Positions 10,473 through 21,759 of a DNA stretch of 64,000 nucleotides are shown piece after piece. The translations under genes were made by a program, and so were the position numbers. Each line of letters begins with the position of its first letter. Position 1 is the first letter of the stretch. The notes under the pieces are model-generated. The model had not been told where the DNA came from and searched no databases. It saw only the letters and a list, made by a program, of their open reading frames with translations. This DNA comes from Phytophthora sp. 'mugwort' (Eukaryota > Oomycota > Peronosporomycetes > Peronosporales > Peronosporaceae): positions 930,001-994,000 of the forward strand of contig JAUCEF010000018.1 in assembly GCA_033558025.1 (NCBI GenBank), in the 5' to 3' direction.

Positions 10473-12131
10473 TTACTGGTCGTTGTGACGCGTAATATAC
10501 GTGAGCAGATCAATACGCGTGACGACACCAAAGATGACCGACTTGGTCTCCGCCTCGCCGCCCTTGCGGATGCGCTTCTGCTCCGTGACGACGAGAGCGA
10601 AGTGGTCGCGGTCAAAGATGCGGCTCAGCTCGTATAGCGACGTCTGTGGATTCACCTGCTTGAACTGCTTGAACATGGCCTTCTCGACGGCGTCCGTCGG
10701 GCGTACGCGGCCGGGCATGAGCTGCGCGATGAGGTTGCCCTCAGACACGACGCCCACGATCGAGTTGTCGTCCGCCACCACGGGCAGATTGTCAAAGCCT
10801 TCTTTCTTCAGAATGTCCACCGCCTCCTTGCACGTTAGGTCGGGTGTGATCGTCACGGGCGCTTGGAGCAGCAGCTCCGACACGTTCTTCTTGGCCCACC
10901 ACGTGGCCGTCAGCGCGCTCTTGGACATGTCCGTGACGTAGCCGTGCTCGTACATCCAGTCGTCCGATAGGAACTTGGACATGTAGTTACGCGTCGAGTC
11001 GGGCAGCACCACGACGCAACGCTGACCGGCCTTGAGGTCTTTGGCCGCCTTGAGCGCCGCCGCCACGGCAGAACCACACGAGCCTCCGCAGAGCAGTCCC
11101 TCTTCGCGGATGAGTCGACGCGCCAGTAGGAACGACTCCTGGTCGCCCGTCTTGACCCAACGATCCACAAGCGAGCGGTCCAGCACCTGCGGGATGAAGT
11201 CATAACCGATGCCCTCGACCTGGTACGGTTTGAGTCGATTCTCATCGTTTAGGTTCTCAGGCTCCGCCAGGATGGAGCCGATGGGGTCGGCGCCCACGAC
11301 AATGCAGCTCGGACACTTCTCCTTGATCTTACGGGCTGTGCCCGAGAGGGTACCACCCGTACCGGCACCCATGACGACCATGTCGACGTGTCCACCACAA
11401 GCCTCGAGGATCTCCTCGGCCGTGCCGTCATAGTGAGCCAGTGGGTTGGATGGGTTGCTGTACTGGTCGAGGATGTGCGCGTTAGGAATCTCCTTGACAA
11501 GCCGCTTGGCCACGCCAATGTGAGACTCAGGTGAGTCCCAGGCCGCCTCCGTGGGGGTGCGGATGATCTCGGCGCCGAGGGCCTTGAGCACGTCCACCTT
11601 CTCAAGCGACATCTTCTCGGGTAGCGTGATGATGATGCGGAAGCCATAGAGCGCGGCAGCAAGCGCCAGACCAATGCCTGTGTTGCCCGACGTGGGCTCG
11701 ATGAGCGTGTCGCCGGGCTTGATGCGGCCCGAGGCCATAGCGTCCTCGACCATGCGCTTACCGATACGGTCCTTGACGGAGCCCCCAGCGTTAAAGAACT
11801 CGCACTTGGCCAGCAGTTCGCACTCGAGTCCGGCCTTCCTGGCGATGGTCTGGAGCCGCACGAGCGGCGTGTTGCCCACGTGGTCCAGGATCGAGTTAAG
11901 GATCTTGGGCTCCGGCTGACGCGGGCGGTGCACGTGCGGCTGCTGCACGAAGCATGAGTCGGGCGACGAGCACTCGATGGACAGGCTCTGCTGGGGGCCG
12001 GTGGTGTGTGAGGACATGAGGGGAGACGGACGGACGGGGCAAAGAGCTCTTGCGCTTGACGCAGTCGATTGAGGAATGAGGGAGCGTGGCTGACAGTTGA
12101 AAACGTACCGTGAGCGGAACAATGAACGCAT
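10473..12131 (-). CDS. CBS: Cystathionine beta-synthase
   Basis: Joins homocysteine and serine to cystathionine (transsulfuration; source of H2S), using PLP. The order is an ~75-residue N-terminal extension, the PLP-dependent fold-type II core with KCEFFNAGGSVKDRIG (Lys near 120 forms the Schiff base), EPTSGNTGIGLALAAAL, the phosphate-binding GAGTGGTLSG loop, and CGGSCGSAVAAALKAA, then a tandem CBS-domain pair ending in VVTRIDLLTYI. The order and length (552 aa) match eukaryotic CBS including the regulatory domains. The first ~40 residues are rich in Arg and Ser with no acidic residues (MRSLFRSRYVFN), like a mitochondrial presequence; a second Met near residue 39 (MSSHTTG) would give a form without it. 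The heme-binding Cys/His segment of animal CBS is not evident. Confidence 0.95.
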   Translation of the reverse strand: MRSLFRSRYVFNCQPRSLIPQSTASSARALCPVRPSPLMSSHTTGPQQSLSIECSSPDSCFVQQPHVHRPRQPEPKILNSILDHVGNTPLVRLQTIARKAGLECELLAKCEFFNAGGSVKDRIGKRMVEDAMASGRIKPGDTLIEPTSGNTGIGLALAAALYGFRIIITLPEKMSLEKVDVLKALGAEIIRTPTEAAWDSPESHIGVAKRLVKEIPNAHILDQYSNPSNPLAHYDGTAEEILEACGGHVDMVVMGAGTGGTLSGTARKIKEKCPSCIVVGADPIGSILAEPENLNDENRLKPYQVEGIGYDFIPQVLDRSLVDRWVKTGDQESFLLARRLIREEGLLCGGSCGSAVAAALKAAKDLKAGQRCVVVLPDSTRNYMSKFLSDDWMYEHGYVTDMSKSALTATWWAKKNVSELLLQAPVTITPDLTCKEAVDILKKEGFDNLPVVADDNSIVGVVSEGNLIAQLMPGRVRPTDAVEKAMFKQFKQVNPQTSLYELSRIFDRDHFALVVTEQKRIRKGGEAETKSVIFGVVTRIDLLTYITRHNDQ

Positions 12132-12483
12132 TTCTGATAGTATATGATAACCTTTTACATTGCATTATGTGTTTACAGAAACGTACTAATTACATCATGA
12201 CAAATACTCAAACTATTATAACCTGTGGAAATCGATTCATACATATAACTACAATATGACGAGACCACAATGCTACGTTAAAAGGTTAAATATGACAGGA
12301 TCGCTGGCTACGGCGTGAGCTATTGCCGATGCTGCATCGGCATTTCCCCGCACAAGATTCACAAAATGGGTGGACATGGTGCGGCTTCCTTCGCTGATGA
12401 GCGGACAGCGACTGGCCCGAAGAGTAACGCGACTGGGACGTTGCATACGACACGTTGCGAGGGGATGCGCCAATCCTGTTCGT
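12132..12483. other. Short intergenic region, no gene seen
   Basis: Lies between the CBS start and the end of the next minus-strand gene. It is AT-rich near 12140-12300, probably CBS promoter and 3' flank of the unknown gene. Nothing specific recognised. Confidence 0.4.
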
Positions 12484-14672
12484 CTACAGGTCTGACTCAG
12501 AGGAGTTGCCTTTAACGTCCAGTTGGCTCTCAGTCGCTACCTGGCAGATGCTGCTCGAGCACGAGGACGATGGCCGTAGACAGCGCTTAAAGTCGTCCAG
12601 CACACGCAAGAACTCGCTCCGCTTGGCTTCTTCTAGTCGAAGCTGGGATGGCTGCGCCACCGGAACGCCAAGCTGCGGCGTCGATGCGGCCTCAACCTGG
12701 TTGGAGCTTAATTGATGCTCGCCCTGCAGAGCTTCGTCTCGGTACTCGCTGCAAGTCTTCGTGTCAGTGTCGGTACTCGTGATGACGTTCAAGCGCATCG
12801 GGTCCATTGTGTCCACCCGCACCACCTCTACCACTGCGTGTGTACTGTCTTCAACGTTGTTGCTCGGATGACAAACTAAATCATCGTCATCAGTGTCAGC
12901 TTCACAATACCTTTCGCTAGAAAATGTCTCGGTGGACAGCGCGTGGTCTCTCATTGACTCAATTGATCGGGTTGTGTAGATCGAACGTGTTGTCAATGTC
13001 AAGGGGTTTAACTCATTGTGGTGCTCAATCATATCGTTCGTAGTGTGGCAATGACGCCCATGAGCGAGTAAACTTCTCGCTAGTGCGAGATCTCCCACAC
13101 TGATCAAGTCATTTCGGGTAGCTACGCCATTCGACGGAAGCTCCGCGTCAGAGAAAACCACGAAATGATCCGATACTGAGTGAGTATTTACGGGCGGTTC
13201 CTGAGCATGAGTGTCTTCCTGACGTGTTCCAGTAGCATACTGCACGATCAATCTTCGGGTTTTGGACGAACTTTTAGCACGAAATGCCGACTTTCTGGTG
13301 GCATTTCTGTGTTTAAAGAGATACACTCGAGGTAGTTTAAGCTTTCGCTGAAGTCTCTTCTCTCCAGTATGTCTTGTGTATTGAGTCAGTTCTCGTGAGG
13401 ATATCTGGGCGGATATTACCGTCTCCGTAGTGCCGCTACCTTTAGAACCCGGTCTTTCAACGTTCGAACCAGCTCGAAGTACCAATTGGTGTTGACTATT
13501 TTGATTGGATTGCCGCTTTCTTTGGGTTCTTAAAACCCGCTGAGTTTCGAGTTGTTGAATGACTTGCTGAGGACGTTTCCATACGAGTTCGTCTTGGGCC
13601 ATTAAACATCCTTTTTGTACAGATTTTTGGAGCTCTCCAATGTGTCGACCTTCTTCAAGAAATAATAATTCTTGATCCGTCCACGGCTGGTAAGACGGGT
13701 GATTTGGTACCATATCCTTCGAATACTTTGTCCATATTGTTGCATTGGCAGCCACGACGTGTTCGTTTGCGGTATGTAGAATTGAAACGTTTTTCGGCTG
13801 CTCAGTCACGCGTTTGCACGTCTTTTTTGCCACTGAAAACAAAGGAGTGACATTTTGCGGGATCACGGGCTTTACTGGCTTTGCATGTGGAACTGGTGGG
13901 GAGTTTTTCGTGATTGTCCTTGTGGTATTTGTACAATGAGTTATACGTGAACGCTCTTCATGAAACGATGAGAGACCAGTTAGCTTTGACTTCACGTTCG
14001 GCGCAGAACTCGATCCACAAACTTCCCGAAATTTGGGATCGCTTGAGCTCTGTAAACCAAGCTTTCGAGCTCCTGGTGTCGGACAATCTTTGGTACGGAG
14101 TTTGTGTGTTGTCTCTGTCTGCCGCAAACCTTTTGCCTCGTTGATTTTCTCCAGAAGAGATCGCGTCAAACTTTGTGACGATTTTACAGCTGGAGTAGTT
14201 GAGATAGTGAGATGATGACACTTCTGGTCTGGTATTGAATGTGATTGTTTTATCTACACAAGTCACGTCAGACAACGTTTTAGACTATAGAAACATAATT
14301 TACAAAACATCGTACATGTTTCTGGAAGCGGGACAATGGGCTCTCAACTCGTACAGTAGCATCATTCTCGTTAGTGATATCAACTGCATGAAATTGAGTC
14401 GTGTCTCGAGTCTTGCACTCGTTCCATTGAATAGTATGAATCCTATTTGCGCTGCTCGACCGCCTTTCGTCCGGTACTGTGTCAGCTCTCGGCATCAGTT
14501 TCCCGACAGGCATCTTGCTTTTTGCATCGACATCAGACGATAGATAAGCCTGAAGCGCAGCCGTCGCCGGCAGCGGGATCGGAACTCCGGAGGTTTTCTT
14601 GGTATCAGTTGTCGGTCTTCTCAGTCCTGAGCGTTGACGCACCGGAGACGACATTCGAGTACTGCGCTTCAT
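12484..14672 (-). CDS. Basic low-complexity protein, unknown
   Basis: Two exons (14672-14316 and 14223-12484) joined by a 92 bp GT-AG intron in phase 0 give 698 aa. Exon 1 starts MKRSTRMSSPVRQRSGLRRP. The protein is rich in Ser, Thr, Arg and Lys, with basic stretches and no membrane segment. One more ordered patch near residues 285-350 includes HPSYQPWTDQELLFLEEGRH and reads partly like a helical bundle. The last ~150 residues are acidic and polar. The 5' end is ~90 bp from the divergent EGF-protein start, so the two likely share a promoter. I do not recognise a family. The splice was chosen because it removes in-frame stops and keeps the frame; the acceptor could differ slightly. Confidence 0.55.
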
Positions 14673-14762
14673 TATTTGTGAAATATTTCAGAGTCGACGG
14701 TGAAGCGACGCTCGTCGAAACTGCTCAAATTCCTCGGCTTTTAACGAGTTCAAGACACGCTC

Positions 14763-17700
14763 ATGACGCAATGCTGGACGATTTCTATGTTCATCGTGGC
14801 GTTCGCTTCGAGTGGCTTCTCTCTCGTTAACGCAACAGATGAGTCGTGTCCGAATGGCTGTTCGGGGAATGGAATTTGTGATAAACAACTGACGTGCCAC
14901 TGCCACGACGGATTCTTTGGCTACGACTGCTCATTTGAGTCTTGTCCCGTGGGCAAAACATGGGGAGTTATTAGAGAAATCAACAATGCTCACGAACCTG
15001 AAGAGTGTTCAGGACGAGGCATTTGCGTTTACTCCAGCGGTGCGTGCACTTGTCAGTCGGGATTCACGGGTCCTGCGTGTCAGTTCACACGATGTCTCGA
15101 GTCGTGTTCGAATCACGGCAAATGTATCTCCATGAAGACATTGGCAGAGAATGAAGTAATTTCACGTGAACTCTATGATCGAGAAGTCTTCGTGTATGAT
15201 CAAATCTGGGACTCGGAGAAGATCCACGGCTGTCAATGCGACGCTGGTTTTCATGGCGTTAGTTGCTCATTGAAAGACTGTTCTGTCGGTGACGACCCGC
15301 TCACGACGGGTCAAGTGAACGAAGTGCAGCTATTGCAGTGTCTGACAACGTATCAGCAGCAAACGATCGTGTTGCAATCGGATGTTCCGCTCACAAAGGG
15401 CAAGTTTATCTTGAAATTTGACAAACAATATACTCGTCCGATCTCGTTCAAGGCATTAGCGGATCAAGATTCGTTTGGGCCGTCGATTGCGACGTCTCTA
15501 TTGGCGTTACGAGGTGTGGATGCCGTCACCGTGATCCGATCCGATCCAATCGCCACCCGGACGGAGTGGAGTGTGACGTTCCCAACTACCAACACGAAGC
15601 AGAACGCCGTAGTCCCTGGCTGGAGAACGGTAGAAGTCCAGCAATTCATCTGCGCAGCCGACTCGGGCGTGTTTGCAATCACGTTTGGCAACGAGACAAT
15701 CCGCGACGTCCCGTCCAATGCAGACAGTAACACGTTCGTGGCTTTTCTCGCCAAGTTTTCGTTCTATGGTCAAATACGCGTCGCTCTTATGACAAATACA
15801 GGAGCAGCTACAAACAATGTGTGTACGACTGGAGGCACATTCGTGACCATGACTTTCTCAAGTCTCTGGCACCGGGTCTTGTTAGCAGATCTGCCACCTA
15901 TGACCTTCTCCACGTTGGATCCGAAAGGTGTCGAAACATTGTTTCTTGGCAATACAACCGGGTTTATTGATATTGAAACGAAAGAACTTGTTAAAGGGTT
16001 TGATTCGTGTCGTGTGGCAGAAGAGCAACAGTTTGTTTGTGGAGCTACGAGCGGGAACTTCGCACTGACATTCGAGGACGGCACAAAGCTTACGGGTCTG
16101 TCGTATAGCATCACTGCTGATACACTTAAGAGCACGATCCAGAGCAAAGTGTCGTATTTGGTCGCTATTGACGTCATGTTTGGAGACGGACAGACAACGT
16201 TTTGCAGTGATTTTGGCACGATGACTACGATTCGCTTTGTTGTGGCTAAGACAACGAACGGAGACGGAGATCTCGGTGAGATCCGAACGGACCAGACGAA
16301 TAATGGCGGAACGGACGGACTGGTCCACATCTCGAATCGTTTGCTGTTCGCCACGAGCTTCACTGAGACTGTGAAAGGGGCTTTGTGCGAGCCGCTTGAT
16401 CAGAGCTTTAGTCCAGACCCAACAGCTCAAATGCAGGCACCTGTAGAGCTCGGTGGGGGGTCGTTTACAGTCACTTTCCGAGGAGCTACAACGCGTTCAA
16501 TCCCGGCTCACTCAACTACTCACGAATTAAAGACTCTTTTGCTAGAGCTGCCCTCACTCCAAGGTATTGACGTGAGCTATTCGGGCTCACAAGTGTGCGA
16601 GACACCGGCCAACCTGGCAAGACTCACGTTTACTCAGAACTTTGGAAAGTATGTGGCGTACTTTTTGAGTGAGAAAGTATCCGGACTTATCCTGTTTTTT
16701 ATCTTCGTCTATGCTGTTTGTTTAGCTTACCAACGATCGTAGTCGATGACAGCGAGATGAGTGTCGGGTCTAGTCTTGTTGTAGCTGGTGGCGGAGAAGC
16801 GATCGCAGATGCTATATCTGTGGATGGAACCAAAGAGAGTGATGTCTGCTCGAATCGAGGTTACTGCGATGAGACCATCATTGGTCGCTGTATTTGCCAT
16901 ACAGGTTACGCCAACAGCGACGGTAATGGCAACATCGGTACTTTCGAGGTCAATCGCGGAGATTGTGGCGCAACGTCACAATTTCCGGTTGGGTGTCCGG
17001 GAGATCTGGCGTGCAGTGGACATGGCACGTGCTCTGGTAATCCTTCGTATCGCTGTGCATGTGTAAAGGGCTGGCGTGGCGGGGATTGCTCCGAGAGGGT
17101 CTGTCCGGTTGGGTATTCGTGGTTCAGCTACCCCAGCGACGATAACGTTGGCCACCAATTGCGCACCGAGTGCAGTGATGCAGGAGAATGCGATCGCAGT
17201 AACGGCAAGTGCAAATGTCAGCCACCGTACACTGGAAGTGCCTGTGAATTCAGTACGTTCACAAGTCCAAGCAAAAGAGAAAAATGTGTCAGTGTTAACT
17301 AACCTTTTTCTGTTGTTAATTTCTCTCCAGTGGCCTGTGGTGGCACAGACATTGACTGTAATGGCAATGGACAGTGTTTAAGTTTGTACGACTTGGCACC
17401 AATTACTCGGGTGAATGGAGTGACCCGCGACTTCACTTATGGAGATGATCCGAATGACGTGACCACATGGGACGCCCATCGTATTCGTACCTGCCTCTGT
17501 GACCCCTCGTACTTTGGCTATGATTGTTCACTACGTAAGTGTCAATGATCTCTAGTAAAAAGGTCAGTCCCAGTATGGTGTACTAACGTTCATATATAAC
17601 CTGCTCAGAGGAGTGTCCACGCGGCGACGACTTCTACACCGATGACGATGACATCGAGCGTCAATTGATCCAGTGTATGGCAGACGCTGGCAGCTTCACA

Positions 17701-18174
17701 CTCACATTCCGAGACGAAACGACAGTTGATATTCCCTACAACGCAGCAGAAAGTGTGGTGAAAGCTGCACTGGAAGACCTGTCTACAATAGGAGAAGTGC
17801 ACGTCGCTTTCTCAGGCGGAACTGTGGCTTGCTCCAACAGCGTCAATACCGTGATGATGGTGGACTTCCTGACCGAGCTGGGAGATCTACCGTCACTGTC
17901 AGGATCCCACGCATTCTTACAGGATCGTATTAATGGCAACGCACAGGACGGATCAGGCTCTCTTCTGTTCGTCACGGGCGGAGACACACTGCTGGGCGAG
18001 ACGTCCGTCAAGGGCACACGCGAGAACGCCTTCTGCTCCAACCACGGCATCTGCGACTTCTCCACGGGCATCTGCACGTGTCACGCTAACTACGGCGGCA
18101 GCGACGGCAAAGGGGGCCCCGGTATCATCGCCAACTGCGGCTTCCATGAACTCAAGTACAAACAGGATAAATGA
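14763..18174 (+). CDS. Large secreted EGF-module protein
   Basis: Four exons (14763-16648, 16726-17252, 17331-17534, 17609-18174) give 1060 aa. A signal peptide (MTQCWTISMFIVAFASSGFS) is followed by EGF-like modules such as CPNGCSGNGICDKQLTCHCH and CSGRGICVYSSGACTCQSGF. Further EGF modules lie around residues 670-860 and at the C-terminus (CSNHGICDFSTGICTCHANY). Between them are repeated units that begin CSVGDDPLT or CPRGDDFYT and contain an F-x-LTF strand and a conserved Cys, seen at least three times. No transmembrane segment is apparent at the C-terminus, so it may be secreted or cell-surface associated. Similar EGF-rich proteins are common in oomycetes; the ligand is unknown. Alternative 3' splicing near 18155 (a GTAC donor) is possible. 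Confidence 0.75.
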
Positions 18175-18315
18175 TTTGAATGTAGCCATCTCTGAATCAT
18201 TGCAACACTTGGTGTACAGAAAATGTATGGTGAGCATCCTCCTTGCTCTCGACTGTCACATAGATACCTTCCAAGAGCTACACAAGTGAAATCGCCAACA
18301 GTAAGTATCCTTAAC

Positions 18316-19338
18316 ATGAACTCGCAAGGCATCTTACACCGTAGCGAGATGCGGCCGCTGCGTCCTCCGCGCGTCCCCGTTCCGCCGGCGCCCGCGTACA
18401 CGCAGCTACAGCGTCTGAATGTCAGCGACTCCCCACAGAGCGCCGATGCACTGCGTCTTCGACACGCAGCAGGCGTGCTGCTGTTGATCTTCTGCTTGGG
18501 TACAGCGATCGGCCTTGTCCATGTCATCGGCATCTCGCAGCAGGTCCTGGCCAGACTGGAGGCGCAACAGGTACAACAGCCGAGCTTGCTGCATCAGCCA
18601 CATATTCAGTCCCGTGACGTGCTCGGGGGCGCGTGGCAGCATGTACGCGAAGGGGAAGAGGCGAACGTGTTGATTGCGTTCTCGGACGGCCCACACCTCT
18701 CGAATCTCGCGGCGGCGGTGGAAATTGGCGCTCGTAATATCCTGGGGAATGAGACAAAGTCCCTGCGTGTACGTATACTGGACAACGCGTCGTTCGCACA
18801 CGACGTGCTCTGGGCCGACGCTGTGGTTCTGGGAACGCATGTGGTGAATGCAAACGTCGAGCCGAAGGTTAGATGTATACATGTATCGCGTTCAGGAGAC
18901 GGAAACTGCGGGCTTTGTTTTGCTGACTACAGTTTCTTTCGTGTGCAGATGACGAAGTTCCTGAGTGATTGGTCGTCTACTGAAGACCTGAGTCAGAAGA
19001 TTGGTGCCGTGTTCGTCACTAGTGGCGGGATTTCAGCGGGCGAGGAGTTGACAATGGTCAACTTGCTGCACTCACTCATGATTTTCCGTATGATTATCGT
19101 TGGGGGAGAGCGTTGGACGAGCGCATTCGGTGCGTCTGCTATCGTTGGCGAGGGACCATTTGAGCCGGCAAAGCAAAACAGTCCGGAGCAGCGAGATTTC
19201 CCGCCAATCTGCTACCCGACCGACCCGGATTCCATTCACGAAATGTTCAAGGATAAAGCCATTGGTTTGGGGGAACGAGTTGCCTCGATCGCGACACAAT
19301 TACGGCGCGCACGGGCAGATTTATCAAGGAATGACTAA
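18316..19338 (+). CDS. Membrane-anchored flavodoxin-like protein
   Basis: Two exons (18316-18867, 18949-19338) give 313 aa. After a proline-rich N-terminus (PPRVPVPPAP) there is one hydrophobic segment (AGVLLLIFCLGTAIGLVHVI, about residues 53-72), probably a signal anchor. The rest resembles the WrbA/flavodoxin fold: ANVLIAFSDG as the first strand, DAVVLGTHVVNANVEPKMTK like the region before the FMN loop, and GAVFVTSGGISAGEELTMVN followed by an MIIVGGERWTSAFGASA segment. WrbA proteins are FMN-dependent NAD(P)H:quinone oxidoreductases. The usual first phosphate-binding loop is not canonical (SDGPHLSNL), so cofactor binding is uncertain. An upstream in-frame ATG at 18223 exists, but the downstream ATG was preferred. 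Confidence 0.6.
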   Translation: MNSQGILHRSEMRPLRPPRVPVPPAPAYTQLQRLNVSDSPQSADALRLRHAAGVLLLIFCLGTAIGLVHVIGISQQVLARLEAQQVQQPSLLHQPHIQSRDVLGGAWQHVREGEEANVLIAFSDGPHLSNLAAAVEIGARNILGNETKSLRVRILDNASFAHDVLWADAVVLGTHVVNANVEPKVRCIHVSRSGDGNCGLCFADYSFFRVQMTKFLSDWSSTEDLSQKIGAVFVTSGGISAGEELTMVNLLHSLMIFRMIIVGGERWTSAFGASAIVGEGPFEPAKQNSPEQRDFPPICYPTDPDSIHEMFKDKAIGLGERVASIATQLRRARADLSRND

Positions 19339-19461
19339 TCCGATTCATCCTTCTCTAACCTATTGCACAGCTAAATAGCACTTGTTCGCTTCCTGCTCTA
19401 TAAATTCAGTGTTCTGCACTTGCTTAATCTACAGCAAGTTAGCCTTGTTTGATGCAGTTGT

Positions 19462-20358
19462 TCACATCTCGTCCAGGAATTTGTTTGCTCGTTCAAAAGT
19501 CCAAAAAGTGATGGCAGCGCTTGGAATCCCACGCGAGAAGGCGGCTTGCCATCCACGGAAGAGCTGCTTCATGCCTTCCTCCCGCACAAGCCTTGCCGTA
19601 CTAGACACCAAGCCGGTGTACTTGCCTGATTTCCCGTCCGCTTGGATCAGCGACTTGATCGTGTCGAACGGCAGCGCCGCTGCCCAGAAGCTGACACCTC
19701 CAAACGCTCCAGCAGTCAACAACGTTGCCGTCTCCCCAAGTTTCTCACTTGCAGTAAGGCGCTGCCTAGCAAAGTCGAAACCTAAAAAGTAGAAGGCTAC
19801 GCCCAACGAGTCTCGGATGACTGTGGCGGTCAAGCCTTTCCACATGGCCGAGATGCCCTCGTTACGCATTACTTGCGTGACGCAGTGGTAAGCCCCTCGG
19901 TATCTCCGTGTCTTTGGCTGATTGTCATATTGCACTTGCAGTCGGTTGCGCACGAGCTCCACGGGCGCCACCAGAAAGGCGTTGACGCCGCCAGCGACAG
20001 CTCCAGACGTTAATGACACAACCGTCGGGGTAAGTACTGGCTGCAGCAGCGGCACGTGGGGCAGCACGTCGTTGCGCATCATGGAGGATGTGGTGAAGAT
20101 GACGGCCTTGTACACGCCTTGACTGAAGAACGGGGGTAGGAACCCCTTGTACAGGCCGCGCATAGTCTCCTGCTGGACGGTCTGTTGCGCGCAGTGGAAG
20201 AAGCCGCGGAAGCGCATGGGCGACAGCTGCAGCCGCGTGCGGATAGTGTCGAAGGGGTGACACGCCACCACACTCGCCATGCCAGAGACGGAGCCGGCGA
20301 CCACCGACTTGGTCCATGGTGACAGCCGCGTAGGAGGAGGTGCGGGCGAGGAGCTCAT
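19462..20358 (-). CDS. Mitochondrial carrier family (SLC25) protein
   Basis: 298 aa with the three-fold repeat of the mitochondrial carrier family in the inner membrane. The signature P-x-[DE]-x-x-[RK] motifs are all present: HPFDTIRTRLQ in repeat 1, PVELVRNRLQ in repeat 2 and PFDTIKSLIQ in repeat 3. The first repeat and the QGVYKAVIFTTSS stretch resemble the carnitine/ornithine/basic amino acid branch (SLC25A15/20/29/45-48 type), but the substrate cannot be assigned from sequence alone. The start is the ATG at 20358 (MSSSPAPPPTRLSPW); the frame upstream has no better ATG. It is convergent with the flavodoxin-like gene. Confidence 0.9.
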   Translation of the reverse strand: MSSSPAPPPTRLSPWTKSVVAGSVSGMASVVACHPFDTIRTRLQLSPMRFRGFFHCAQQTVQQETMRGLYKGFLPPFFSQGVYKAVIFTTSSMMRNDVLPHVPLLQPVLTPTVVSLTSGAVAGGVNAFLVAPVELVRNRLQVQYDNQPKTRRYRGAYHCVTQVMRNEGISAMWKGLTATVIRDSLGVAFYFLGFDFARQRLTASEKLGETATLLTAGAFGGVSFWAAALPFDTIKSLIQADGKSGKYTGLVSSTARLVREEGMKQLFRGWQAAFSRGIPSAAITFWTFERANKFLDEM

Positions 20359-20630
20359 TTGTACCGGCGTTGACGACTGAAGTAATAAAAATTTATGCGG
20401 CTGGTGGAAACCTTTGAGATACGATGTCTTACACACCGGAATGGAACATATATTGTATCAGAAATGGAATTGTAAGGACGAATACCCTTTATTAACGATT
20501 ATGAGAGTATGACGTCAACGTCAGCACTGGACAACTTCAACCTGTTGACGTGGAGCTTAGCAGCACTCATTAGATCTCCTGTCTGCCTGCACAATTGCCG
20601 CAATGGAGACCCCCAAACACATCTGTTTAC

Positions 20631-21527
20631 TTAGAGGCGTGCGGATGCGTCTGGGGAGTAGACGAATTCCCCGCCGTCAACAATGACGACGCCGCGCTCC
20701 TTGACCACAGCCTGGAACAGCACCTTGCCGCTACCCTCCTGCCACATACGGGTCTGGATGGTCTCCCCCGGGAAGCACGGGCTCGAGAAGCGCACACGGA
20801 TGGACTTAAAGCTCGCCACGTCGCCGCCGCAGAATTGCTTGTACAGCGCACGGCTGGCCACGCCCATAGAGCACAGGCCGTGCAGGATGGGCTGCTTGAA
20901 GCCCACGCTCTTGGCGATCTCTGGGTCAATGTGCAGCGAATTGTAGTCGCCCGACAAGCGGTAGACCTGCGCTTGATGGGGCGACGTCTTGAACTCGTCA
21001 TAGAAGTCCGGCTGGCGCTTGGGGATCTGCACGCGGGCTGGAAGCTGGCGGCCTTTGCCCTCGTAGCCCGTGAGGCCGCGGATGAAGGATCCGCTGATGA
21101 GTCTGGCCACGGGTCCATTGACATCTTCAAACTGGGTCTGCGTCTCCATTAGCGTTCCCTTGCCCTTGTCATAGAAGGAGATAACCTTGGTCTTGCCCGT
21201 GAGGACGCCACCGGCGGGGTCCAATGGCCGCAGGATCTCTACCGACTGCTCGCCGTGCAGGATCATGGCCGGGTTGAAACTTGGCATGCCATCAGGTGTG
21301 GCTGAGATGGTCTCGGGTGGGAAGGGCACCACGTCCTGTGACTGACCCTTGAAGGGCAGGCACACGGGGTAGAGTGGGAAAGCCGCAAACTTGTCGTCGA
21401 ACTCGTACGTGAACTGCAGCGCCGACTCCCCGATGCCCACGGCGTACAACAGCAAGTCACGCTGGTTGTAGCTGGCCGTGTACGTGGCCTCGGGGCTGCT
21501 CAGGATCTTGTCAACGTTCACGCTCAT
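20631..21527 (-). CDS. Peroxisomal MaoC-like enoyl-CoA hydratase 2
   Basis: 298 aa with a double hot-dog architecture. The N-terminal half (ASYNQRDLLLYAVGIGES) matches the start of the hydratase-2 domain of peroxisomal multifunctional enzyme 2. The C-terminal half holds the catalytic hydratase-2 motif, LSGDYNSLHIDPEIAKSVGF, with the active Asp and His retained, then KQPILHGLCSMG. It ends in ARL, a type 1 peroxisomal targeting signal variant. It should hydrate trans-2-enoyl-CoA to (3R)-hydroxyacyl-CoA in peroxisomal beta-oxidation. The start is the ATG at 21527 (MSVNVDKIL). Here the hydratase is a stand-alone protein, not fused to a dehydrogenase. It is divergent from the MAPR gene, ~230 bp away. 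Confidence 0.9.
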   Translation of the reverse strand: MSVNVDKILSSPEATYTASYNQRDLLLYAVGIGESALQFTYEFDDKFAAFPLYPVCLPFKGQSQDVVPFPPETISATPDGMPSFNPAMILHGEQSVEILRPLDPAGGVLTGKTKVISFYDKGKGTLMETQTQFEDVNGPVARLISGSFIRGLTGYEGKGRQLPARVQIPKRQPDFYDEFKTSPHQAQVYRLSGDYNSLHIDPEIAKSVGFKQPILHGLCSMGVASRALYKQFCGGDVASFKSIRVRFSSPCFPGETIQTRMWQEGSGKVLFQAVVKERGVVIVDGGEFVYSPDASARL

Positions 21528-21759
21528 CGTCTCTTTCAGGTTGTCGGCAAATTCGGAAGTGCGGACGTTGAACAAGTCAAAACTTGTTGACAATACGTCC
21601 CGCAATGATGGCTACCAAGTAATAGTCATTTCAGTACATGTATGTGCTGAAATATAGCTACTAAATAGTGTGTACCACTCCGTACACTGGGTTGCTCGTT
21701 CGTACGTGGCACAATCAATTAGGCAGATCAGCGGAACGAGACCAAAGAGACTCAAGGTA

